64,000 nt of DNA from Adiantum capillus-veneris. Lineage: Eukaryota; Streptophyta; Polypodiopsida; Polypodiales; Pteridaceae. The translations under genes were made by a program, and so were the position numbers. Below the pieces are notes generated by a model. The model did not search any database and was not told where the DNA came from. It was given only the letters and a program-made list of their open reading frames with translations. This document shows, in pieces, positions 54,821-64,000 of the stretch (the first letter of the stretch is position 1; each line of letters opens with the position of its first letter). The DNA is taken from assembly GCA_014529385.2 (NCBI GenBank), contig CM043945.1, forward strand, positions 95,268,112 to 95,332,111. The letters are read 5' to 3'.

Positions 54821-55935
54821 TGTAGGCATGGTGCAACTCTATCCTTCGTGCTAGAGTGGCCCTTTATCTTAAGTGCTGGTATAATGTTTCTTTTTTCTTA
54901 GATTGCAACTAGCACGTGCGGTGTTCATGAAGGTTGCTTACGACGCGTGGATATTTAGTTTGTCCATCCACTTCTACCACAACCTCTACCACAAATACAA
55001 ACATCTACATTAGCATACGCTAATGTCCGCACACACCAAACATCCATAGCGTACTTACGTTCAGCACAAGCCGTGCTTGTATATATGATGTATGGTGTGT
55101 GAGATGTTTGTAGGTAGTTTCTGATGTACGTATGACATGTGTGTTGATTTGTGATGCGTGTGTGGTGTGTTGTAAGAGTGCGATGTATGTCTATGTCGTG
55201 GGGGTGTGATATGGGTATGTTGTGTCAGGATGTATGTGATGCTGCATATAGAATGTTTGTATAGGTGGGATGTAAAGTGCATGTGAGATGTGTATGTGTG
55301 ATGCAGAGTGTATATATGTATAATATCCATATGTGCTTGTTTGATATTTCTGTAATCTGTGCAGGGTGAATGTGACATGTGAGTGCTTATGGAGCGTATG
55401 TTGTGTGTGCTTTTCTTGATGCTTATTCATAAATCTCTTTAGAATCTATTTTTGAGATTCCAATAGCATCCTAAATAGCTTAACATCCGCTTTCTTAATT
55501 TATTAAAGAAAAACCTAACTACTCGGTGAGAGATAATTGAAAGAAGTATAAAACACAAAAAGAAAGACGAGATATTATTATTGCAGGCATGAGATGTACG
55601 GACATATGAAATAGTCGTCTTTTAGCTTAAGTGGACAACACTTAGCAAGGATCAAATGTGCGTCCAATTTATTGGTTAGACATGAATTGTAGAGAGTGGA
55701 TAACAGAGAGGCGATTGTGCAGGAAATAGGTGCAAGGTTACAAAAAACTCAAGGATTCACGCGAGGGTTCATGTAAGGGCTCATTGAAACGGGCTCAGTT
55801 AGGGATTGCAACCTTGTCCGTGGTTTCTTGAGTGATTTTCTGTGTAAGCCGACCACTGTAGCTTGTTTTTTGGTGCAAATGTAGTGTTTTAAGTGTTTTC
55901 AAGACCTTGGTGCTTTATAGTAAGAAATCAACATC

Positions 55936-57550
55936 ATGGCAGAAGAGATCGCAAGAATGCAAGCCGGAATTGATGATGTGGAATATAAAATCCAGAAAGT
56001 TAGGATGCAATATTTTATGGCGTTATCGAAGAGTGAAAATGATTATTGGAGGAGTAAAGAGCAACAATTGAGGAATGAAAAGCATCTATTGATGAATAAA
56101 GAGCAGTAATTGAGGAATGAAAAGCAGTTGTTACTTGAACTTCAACTTCGTAGTCTGAAGGGAAAGCAGTCAGACACTAGTTTGAACCATGAGGTGGTGG
56201 ATGTAATATGTAAGGAGTATTGGACTCAGATTGTGGATAGGATGCATCTAATGCAAAAAGTACAAAAGATTTTCACCAGACTTATAAGTGCTCCAGCTTG
56301 GAGTTATGCTATGTGGATGGAAAACTTAATCTGTTGCTTCAGGGATTAGAAAAAAGAACATATTTTAGAGCTTTCAAAGCTTTACAGAAACCTTTAAAAG
56401 ATTCAGGTGCTAGAGCTTGCTATCTTGTAGACGCTTCCATTAGTGACAAAACAAGAACTTTATTTGAGGTTGCATGTCAAAAGCTATGTGTTTATCTTGT
56501 TGGTGTATCGGAGAGTGTCTCTCATCTTTAGGGATCGAGAGATTTGCTGACAGTGAAATCCAAGCTTAGTGTCTTGTGTCCTCTTAATCAAGAGATTCCA
56601 GTTATTGCACTCGGTTGTTGTTTTCGTACACTATTCATTGCCCGTATTAATTATATATTGAAGAATGTCATGAAGCAACATGAGTTTGATCTTTTAACTT
56701 GGCTATTCAAGCAATTTAACTTCTCTTAGCTTGCTTATCCACATCATGGCCCATGACACCAATCAACCCAAATATTACTGGAATTAGTTTCATCGACGGA
56801 TGATGTGTCATTTGTCAAACAATCGTGTATTTCAAGAAATGTTGTGTTTTTTGATTGATGATGTGGGATGGGATATGGAAGGGGGCATTGTGATTCTTAA
56901 TGAATGCCAAAAGGTTGGTAAATACCTGTAAGAAGGCAGAATACAGACCATTGTGGAAAATGCACATGGTAAGAGGTCTACGCTCGTGGTATTGTTTTCC
57001 TCATTAAAGAGTATCGGCATTTCCAATCAACCATTTATGACACGGACAGCTTTTTGATGAGACTATGTGACTATGGACAGATTTTTGATGAGACTATGTA
57101 CATAGATGAGTGAAACTGCCGAGGACAGACTTTCCTTACTCGTTTATGATGATTTTGGTAGCTTAAACAGTAAATAGAAATTGGAAACATACACCAGATC
57201 TCTTATATCAGATGTTAGGATTTTTATTTCAAAAGGATATTTTTAGCTTTTAATGGCAAATACATGTTTTATGTCACTACCTTCCAAAGGTTTCTTAAAG
57301 ATTCAAAGAGAGAGAATATAGATCCCGTTGATTTTATTATGGACTTTGCTGTAAAATTGGTAGTTATGTTTGGTAAACATCTTGACATGAACATGTAAGT
57401 ATATGATGATGTTTCAAAGTTCTTAGGAATGACTTTAATGCAAACCACTGGAATCTAGTGAAGACACTTGTCTTGCTATACTTTTTTGGAGTACATGTCT
57501 CTGTTGTGGTGACAGATTCTGAGCTGGCTTTATTCATGCTAGTTTAGGAC
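55936..57550 (+). pseudogene. Coiled-coil gene, left-arm copy
   Basis: It starts MAEEIARMQAGIDDVEYKIQ, then a heptad-type coil with KEQQLRNEKHLLMNKEQ followed by a stop (56107), and LLLELQLRSLKGKQSDTSLN. Downstream are EVVDVICKEYWTQIVDRMHL and then, after frame changes, ENLICCFRD, RACYLVDASISDKTRTLF and VGWDMEGGIVILNECQKVG. The layout (repeated KEQQL coil followed by an NTPase-like body) reminds me of Crinkler/RHS-type proteins, but no P-loop is visible and the comparison is from memory. Several stops and frameshifts make it a pseudogene. Confidence 0.5.
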
Positions 57551-57989
57551 GTATTGTGACACATCTATGTGCATACAATTACCAAAGTGAAGTGGATATG
57601 TTCTCGCACACTCGCCTCAAACACAGGATGTTCTCTTTGGCAGGGTCACCTTAGGGGAGCCACTTGTAGCAAGAGGCCTTTGGGAATACATGAAGAGAAA
57701 GAGGTCCCTTCTTAGGGAGAAGCTCAAGGCTTTTGGAACATATTCAACCTCCTCAGAACTTGGCAACGGATATGAAGTTTTCACGGTGGAGTGGTTATGC
57801 AATTTGCTGCATGACAAGGGTCCTGCCATGCTGGCGTCTAAGAAGTATTTGCCAAAGATACTTCACTTCTATATGCTTTGTCTTGGCAGGAGCCTTGTCA
57901 TGTAGCAAATTTCATAAGCACTCCACCGTGAAAACTTCATCTCTGTTACCAATTTTTCTAGGAGGATGAAGATTTTCCAAAAGCCTTGA

Positions 57990-59510
57990 ACTTCTCACTA
58001 AGAAGAGACCGCTTTTTTTTCATAACTTCACTAGATTCCAATGGTTTGCATTAAACTCATTCTTAAAGAACTTTGAGACATCATCATATACTCACTTGTT
58101 CATGTCAAGATGTTTACCAGACATAGCTGCCAATTTTAAAGCAAAGTCTATAATAAAATCAGTGGGATCTATATTCTCTCTCTCTCTCTCTGACTCTTTA
58201 AGAAACCTTTGGAGGGCACTGACATAAAACCTGTATCTGCCAGTATAGATTATACTTTTCAAATCAAAATCCCTAATATCTAATATAAGAGATCTGGTGT
58301 ATGCTTTCAATTGCTCTTTACTATTTCAACTAACAAAATCGTCATAAACAAGTAAGGAAAGCATATCCTTGGCAGTTTCACTCATCTTTGCACACAGTCT
58401 CATCAAAAAGCTGCCCGTGCTAGACATCATAAATGGTTGATTGGCAATGCCGATACTCTCCAATGAGGAAAAAAATTCCTTGACCATAGACCTCTTAGCA
58501 TGTTCATTTTCCACAGCGGTCTGTATTGTGCTTTTACAGGTATTTACCAACCTCTTGACATTCATCAAGAATCACAATGCCCCCTTCCATATCCCATCCT
58601 ACATCATCAATCAAAGAACGCAACATTTTTTGAAATACACGGTTGACAAATGGTACATTATTCGTTGATGAAACTAATTCCAGTAATCTTTGGGTTGATT
58701 GTTGCTATGGGTCACGATGTGGATAAGCAAGCTTAGAGAAGTAAACCTGTTTAAATAGCCAAGCTAAAAGATCAAACTCCCCTGTTGCTTCATGGCATTC
58801 TTCAAGATATAAAGCCGGGCAATGAATAGGGCACGGAAACAACAATCGAGTGCAACAACTGCAATCTCTTGATCAACACGATGCAAGGCACTAAGCTTGG
58901 CTGTCAATGTCAGCAGATCCTTGGATCCCTAAAGATGAGAGACACTCTCCGATACACCAACAAGGTAAACACACAGCTTTTAACATGCAATCTCAAATAA
59001 AGTTCTTGTTTTGTCAATAACAAAAGCATTTACAACATAGCACTTGAATCTTTTGAACGCTCTTGTAAAGCTTTGGAAGCCCTAAAATATATTCCTTTTT
59101 CTAATCCCTGAAGCAATAGATTAGGTTTTCCATCCACATGGTATAACTCCAAGCTGGAGCGCTTATAAGCCTGGTGAAAATCTTTTGTACTTTGCATTAG
59201 ATGTATCCTATCCACAATCTGAGTCCAATACTCCTTACATATTGTATCCACGACCTCATGGTTCAAATTGCTGCCTGATTGCTTTTCCTTCAAACTACGA
59301 AGTTGAAGTTCGAGTAACAAACACTTTATTCTTCAATTGCTGCTCTTTATTAATCAATAGATGCTTTTCATTATTCAATTGTTGCTCTTTACTCCTCCAA
59401 TAATCCTTTTCACTCTCTGAAGACGCCTCAAAATATTGCATCTCCATTTTCTGGATTTTATATTCCACATCATCAATTCTGGCTTGCACTCTTGCGATCT
59501 CTTCTGCCAT
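57990..59510 (-). pseudogene. Coiled-coil gene, right-arm copy
   Basis: This is the mirror copy, starting MAEEIARVQARIDDVEYKIQ at 59510. It continues through the coil (SKEQQLNNEKHLLINKEQQL), HEVVDTICKEYWTQIVDRIH, HVDGKPNLLLQGLEKGIYFR and MKAYTRSLILDIRDF. It preserves a few segments the left copy has lost (no stop in the KEQQL coil) but has its own frameshifts, near 59310 and 59180. Both copies being broken at different sites means the duplication preceded much of the decay. Confidence 0.5.
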
Positions 59511-60471
59511 GATGTTGATTTCTTACTGTGAAGCACTGAGTCTTGACAACACATGAAACACTATGTTTGCACCAAAAAACAAGCTTAAGTGGTCGTATTG
59601 CACAGAAAATCACTCGAGAAACTGCGGATTTGATTGCAAGCCCCTAACTAAGCCCGTTTCAATGAGCTCCTGGATGCACCCTCGCGTGAATCCTTGAGTC
59701 TTTAAGAATCCTCCAGCTATTTCTTGCACAATCGCCTCTCTGTTATCCACTCTCTGCAATTCGTGGCTAACCAATAAATTGGGTGCACATTTGGTCCCCT
59801 GTCGAGCATGCTCTCCACCACTTAAGCTAACATACGACTGTTTCATGTGTCCATCCATCTCATGCTTGCAACAATAATATCTCGTCTTCCTTTTTGTGCT
59901 TTACACTTCTTTCAATTAGCTCCTGCCGAGTAGTTAGGTTTTTATTCAATAAATAAAGAAAGCCGTTGTTACGCTATCTAGAATAAAAAAACTAAATATT
60001 TTGGCTATTGGAAACTCAAAAATAGATGTTAGAGAGATTTATAAATAAGCATCAAGAAAAGCACACACATCTCACACAACAAACACTCCATAAACACTCA
60101 TATGTGACATTCACTTTGCACAAATTACAAAACTATTACACATGCACATATGCATCTTAGACATATATACACTCTGCATCTCACACATACACATCTCACA
60201 TGCACTTTACATCCTACCTATACAAACATCTTATATGCAGCATCACATACATCCTGATGCACCTTGCCCATACCACACACCCACGACATAGATATACACG
60301 GCACTCTTACAACACACTGCACACATATCACAAATCAACACACATGCCATGGGAATGCTGTTTGCAATAGGAAAGAATGTCTGCTAGGGAAAATTTAGCT
60401 CGGCATGTTCATTCTATTTCCAATGTTGAATTAGTCATGAACCCCCTCCTGATCACAGGGGCAGAGTTCCT

Positions 60472-60590
60472 GGTTAAGGGCTCTTGAATCCACGACTGCT
60501 GGTTAAGCGGTGGATACCCACGACTGCTGGTTAAGCGGTGGGAACCCACGTTTGCTGGTTAAGAGGTGGGAATGTCCATGTCGTGCTTTC
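60472..60590. repeat. Four 28-29-bp tandem units
   Basis: GGTTAAG recurs at 60472, 60501, 60529 and 60557 within units of the form CACGACTGCTGGTTAAGCGG. The inner units are nearly identical. Confidence 0.85.
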
Positions 60591-60651
60591 TATGCGGTGG
60601 ACATACCTAGTTGTATGGGCAGCTAGGCGACAACGGGAGGAGTAAACTCTC

Positions 60652-60664
60652 GCTGGAGGGGGGA
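60652..60664 (+). other. Possible polypurine tract and LTR start
   Basis: TGGAGGGGGGA is followed by TGTTGTACCTCC, the arrangement seen at the 3' ends of plus-strand LTR elements. No LTR end or interior could be matched, so it may be a remnant or a coincidence. Confidence 0.3.
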
Positions 60665-61222
60665 TGTTGTACCTCCAGAACATTGGAATTTTTATGAATA
60701 AGTTTGAGTAGAATTTTTACTAGAATTCTGTCTTTTATAGAAACTGGATGATTTTTAGTTCCGTACCATCTGCCCAGCCCCAACATAGAGCATCTGGAAG
60801 CATTCTAAATTAGAGAAATATTTTCGTCCTCCAAAAATCTCCTTTTATTGAGTGTAATTAGTTGTAGAGAATGTTGATTAGTGGTTTTAGACTCAGAAGA
60901 GTAGACTATAGCTTTACCTTTATCTCTGCTGGTTAGTGATGTTTGATGTTGTAGTTCCTGTCGGTCTCCAAGTGTAGTGTTTTGCTGGGTTCCATTAGTA
61001 TCTCGTTGTGCAGCAGCTTGATTCTCGTCTTCAGCAGCACCAGTATTGCCTTTATCAGCACCATTGTCCTGAGTCGGAGCTGACCCGCGAGCTCTCGATC
61101 CTGATGGTGGGGAAGGGAGAGTATCATCATCATGGTCATCAAGTTTATCTGGATTGTCCCCTGTATCGTCCTCCTCCTCCTCTTCGTCAGAATCTTCTTC
61201 AGGATTATTTTGAGTATTAATA

Positions 61223-62396
61223 TGTAAGGTGCAGCGGAAGTGAATATTAAACTTTGCTCAAGATGAGTGCTCCGAACTATGCTCTGGGTTCCTTTTACTT
61301 TACGGAAGGGAGAGCCTTCCGTTCCTTTAGTGAGAGAGTGCAATGGACACAAACAAAGTGGGTGAACACTGTGAATGAAGGTGTTGAGACTGAGAGATAG
61401 AGAGACAAGAATACGACGCCAAATGTTTTCAAACCCTCCTCCGAAGGCCCCACTCTCTATGGCGAGAGCGGTCTACTTATGATTGCACAAATCTCTACAA
61501 TGCCTGGACTTGCCGACGATGTCGACGACGACAAGACGGGCTGAAATCTGAAAAAGCGAAGCGCTGAAATCTGCAATTCTTTATCTGTTGAATTATGACT
61601 CTATGTTGATGGCGATGACGCGACGATGACGTGCTAAAAACACAGATGCTGAAATCTGTAAGTTTCCGGGCTGAGTCTGTAAACCTTGCGGAATCTGACC
61701 ATCCGGCGAGGATCTACTGCAAGAAGGTGAGATCTGCGAGGTTCGGGATTTCTTCTGCGGGTTCTAACTGCTGAAAACTGAAAACGTTGGTCTATGGGCT
61801 GATTCTGTCGTGAAGATTTGCAAAAACGCTGAGGTGTCTTGCAAATGCAAAAACGCTAGGGATGAAAATCTGACTTGCGGTGGAAATCTGCTAACGCTAG
61901 GAGTCTTCTGCTTCTTGCTGTCGCCAGGTTGTTGCCGATGCAAAAATCTTGGCTGATCTGGTCCAAAAACTCTAGCCTTATGCTGTGGAGCAAAAACACT
62001 AGGGCATCTGGGGGTTCTGCTGAAAAGTTGCACGTTGAGCGAGTACTCCTGCTGCCTCTTCTGCCAAAAAGTTCTAGCACTAGGTTTCTATTTATACAAA
62101 CTTAGTAAATTTGCCCTACCTACTTTCCAACAAAAGTCAATTAAAAATAATAAGTGAAGAATGTCAAAAATAGGGAAAATAGGTTCAATGCACTGGAAAA
62201 TGCTCCTGATGGATTCTGATGGTAATGCTGATGATCATGTTGTGTGCAGCCAGAGGATATGCATCTAATCTAAGTGTCTGGACATGCACGGTCTGCGAAC
62301 AGACTCACAAAAGTGCCAGATCACTTCCTATTCTAGACTGACTTGACTGAACTGACCTGGTCCACAGACACATAGGGTTGGATGTGTCATGTGACA
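61223..62396 (-). repeat. Solo LTR with TSD TAATA
   Basis: Plus-strand ends are TGTAAGGTGCAGCGG and CATGTGACA, flanked by TAATA at 61218-61222 and 62397-62401. It is the same family as 48592-49698 and 50262-51464. No primer site or polypurine tract adjoins either end. It interrupts a coding frame that can be read across the empty site in one phase. Confidence 0.92.
62089..62096 (-). promoter_or_regulatory. TATA box in the solo LTR
   Basis: TATAAATA (minus strand) in the context GTTTGTATAAATAGAAACC, a strong plant-type TATA element about 300 bp into the LTR. Confidence 0.6.
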
Positions 62397-64000
62397 TAAT
62401 ATAATCAGTTATGGCTTGATTCACTAGTGTTGTGTTGTAATCATTTAATTTGTCTTGCATATTTCTTTGAATGGAGTCAATCACTGCTTGAAGATCTTTA
62501 AGATTCAGTGTAAGACGATCCTCAAGATTGACTATATCAGCAATATTTTGGTAAATATACTTCTCCGGTACAGACTGCTTTAACAAAGTGTGCGTTTTGA
62601 GTAGCTCTTTATAATTGGATCGCTTCATGCTTAGTAGGTTCTGAAATTTGTCAGCATCAGTCTGAGCTTTTCCCTTTTCATCAAAAATTAGATGTTTTGC
62701 AGATTCCAACCTAAGAAGCTAAGTATCCAGAGCACTGATGGTCCGAGCTGTTTGGCCTTCTTCAATCTGATGGCAAAGAGCTTGGTCAACAAGTTTCCTC
62801 TGAGCTTGTTGAGTCTCAACTTTAACTATGGGTAACTCTACTTTTAGGTTTTCTAATTACGTGTTGGACTCTGATACTTCCATCGTTTGACTAAGGGAGT
62901 ATACAATAGTACTCGAGGATGTTTGAATAGCAGAAGAGCATCCATCTGTAACAGTGGCTATATCAGAATTATTTGGCTCATAAACCAACAAAGGAGAAGG
63001 GTATGGAAGGGTTGCTCTATATGGTTTTTGCAGTACCATCCTACCCTTTAGAAGATTTTTTTTCAGACGTTAGAGCCGGTCACACTTTACTACTGGTAAA
63101 GCTGCCTCATTGCTTTGCTGACTTGGAAGAACAATATATACTTTATCCTTTCCTTTGTCAGTCTTCTCTATTGGCACTGACCTAGTAGGTTGGGGTTTTG
63201 GAGGCATAGTGAAAGATGTTGGTTCGCTAAATATTTTGTGCCAATCCTTCAGTACCTCAGAGATTTGCACCAAACTGATCCTAGGTTTTTTAGAGATACT
63301 GGTCTCAATAGCTTCATCAGTTCTTTTTTGACCCACATCAACCAATTGCTGGCATGGATGTGTATCCTGGTCTGGTTCTTTCTTATCAGAAGATACTTTA
63401 ACCTTTTTAGGTGGTGCACCATGTGATGTTGACCAGGCTTGTTTGACTTTCTGATGAGGATCTGGATCTTGAGCCTAGTAGAGAAATTGCCAAACATACC
63501 AAGCTTTCAACAGATTTTGTGATTTCAGCTTGACAGTTTGCTGCAACACACAAGTAGCCAAAAAAGTATTAGTATCTTTGCCAGTAGCATCGCAAAGAGC
63601 TTTTCATAGACGTAGAATTGGGATTGTTCTTCATACTGATGGCCTCAACAATAAACTGATATACTAAAGAGCATTCCAATGTTGCTACTGGAACCCCTTG
63701 GCCGCTAGCTTTCCTCTTCTTTTAGCCTGCTCATCTTCCTTCAGCACCGTACTGACCTGCTCTAGTGTAGCTGGATAGGGTTTCTTCTCATGAGGTAGTT
63801 GGAAAGCATAAGACATTCCACCAGTTGTGACTTTCAATTGGACTCTATTGACTGTAGCAGTACGATGATCAACATCAAATATATCTAGCACCTGCTTAAT
63901 GATTCTTGCGTCAAAATCTAGTTTTATGGCCTCAATTACTACCTACAAATCTCAAAGCTCTAAGAGCTTTAGTGCTTGGTCTCTGAATACATATTTGTGA

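Larger units (their letters stand above)
55134..60350. repeat. Large inverted repeat, arms ~2.5-2.7 kb
   Basis: The left arm (about 55134-57840) is matched in reverse complement by 57885-60350, with a loop of about 50 bp (around 57840-57890). Near the centre, ACAAGGGTCCTGCCA pairs with TGGCAGGAGCCTTGT. Outer ends share CATGTGTGTTGATTTGTGAT. The arms differ by scattered substitutions and indels. The left has about 200 bp (around 57470-57680) that is missing on the right, and the right has a CT microsatellite (58172-58192). Each arm carries a copy of the same gene, so the two copies converge. A read-through transcript would fold into a very long hairpin. Confidence 0.88.
60805..63999 (-). pseudogene. 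Gypsy-type charged ORF, split by a solo LTR, runs off the edge
   Basis: The minus-strand frame enters at the right edge (ILDIFDVDHRTATVN, then MSYAFQLPHEKKPY; 63685-63900). It passes a basic nuclear-type stretch (DEAIETSISKKPRI) and a coil (LLRLESAKHLIFDEKGKAQ, NLEDRLTLNLKDLQAVID). It is then cut by the solo LTR at 61223-62396. Beyond it the same frame resumes with an acidic block DSDEEEEEDDTGD, a Gln/Asn-rich tail and a stop at 60805-60807. Several stops occur upstream (near 62718, 62857, 63069, 63476 and 63640). Composition and order resemble the frame at 39.1-42.6 kb, so it is probably the extra ORF of a related gypsy element. No function is assigned. Confidence 0.55.

Noticed and set aside
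55060-55430. His/Thr-rich minus-strand frames of 79-105 codons
   Set aside because: They translate a TG-rich, degenerate ATGTGTATG-type low-complexity region that forms the outer end of the inverted repeat.

Overview
The window looks like nuclear DNA from a land plant with a large, repeat-dominated genome. The evidence is Ty1/copia and Ty3/gypsy elements with plant-type tRNA-iMet primer sites, GT-AG introns in gene relics, long (CT)n tracts, and nested insertions with target-site duplications (TSDs). No housekeeping gene, rRNA, canonical tRNA or CRISPR was seen. Two transposase-like relics seem to belong to families I associate with seed-free plants and other non-angiosperm lineages, but that placement is a weak inference.

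Layout. 1-3.0 kb holds minisatellites (a GC-rich ~49-bp unit, a 74-bp duplication and a ~160-bp satellite-like array). 3.1-6.3 kb is a decayed DDE-like transposase gene, plus strand. 6.4-10.3 kb is a deletion derivative of a copia family, minus strand, with TSD TGTTC. 11.7-13.75 kb is a second, older copia relic that has lost its integrase core. 17.1-23.2 kb is a compact cluster of intron-containing genes. It has a plus-strand transposase-like gene facing two minus-strand genes (an FCP1/HAD-like phosphatase and a zinc-binding charged protein), with arrays built on the motif ATACCGGTAT.

23.5-43.55 kb is one large degenerate Ty3/gypsy element. Its truncated 5' LTR carries a complete copia element (23,636-28,773) with LTRs that look identical, one 1,428-aa gag-pol ORF and TSD AATAC. 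The gypsy 3' LTR preserves the matching empty site. The gypsy interior holds RT, RNase H and integrase remnants, then an out-of-order protease, a triplicated 690-bp unit, a repeated 20-bp perfect palindrome and a long coiled-coil reading frame. A 516-bp inverted-repeat element with tRNA-like promoter boxes is inserted in its integrase.

43.55-51.46 kb is a head-to-tail retroelement composite. It has a truncated copia pol whose RT is tandemly triplicated, an LTR, a pol-less (LARD-like) interior interrupted by a solo LTR (TSD TTCAA), and a second LTR. 54.5-54.8 kb is a 40-bp array. 55.1-60.35 kb is a very large inverted repeat with arms of about 2.5 kb carrying convergent copies of a coiled-coil gene. 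60.8-64 kb is another gypsy-type charged reading frame (minus strand, running off the right edge) split by a solo LTR (TSD TAATA).

Most coding sequence here is retroelement or transposon derived and broken. Only the 23.6-28.8 kb copia element looks capable of activity. The 17-23 kb cluster and the 55-60 kb inverted repeat are the parts least explained by known element types. All alignments were done by eye; boundaries are usually good to a few bases where LTR ends or TSDs are cited and to tens of bases elsewhere.
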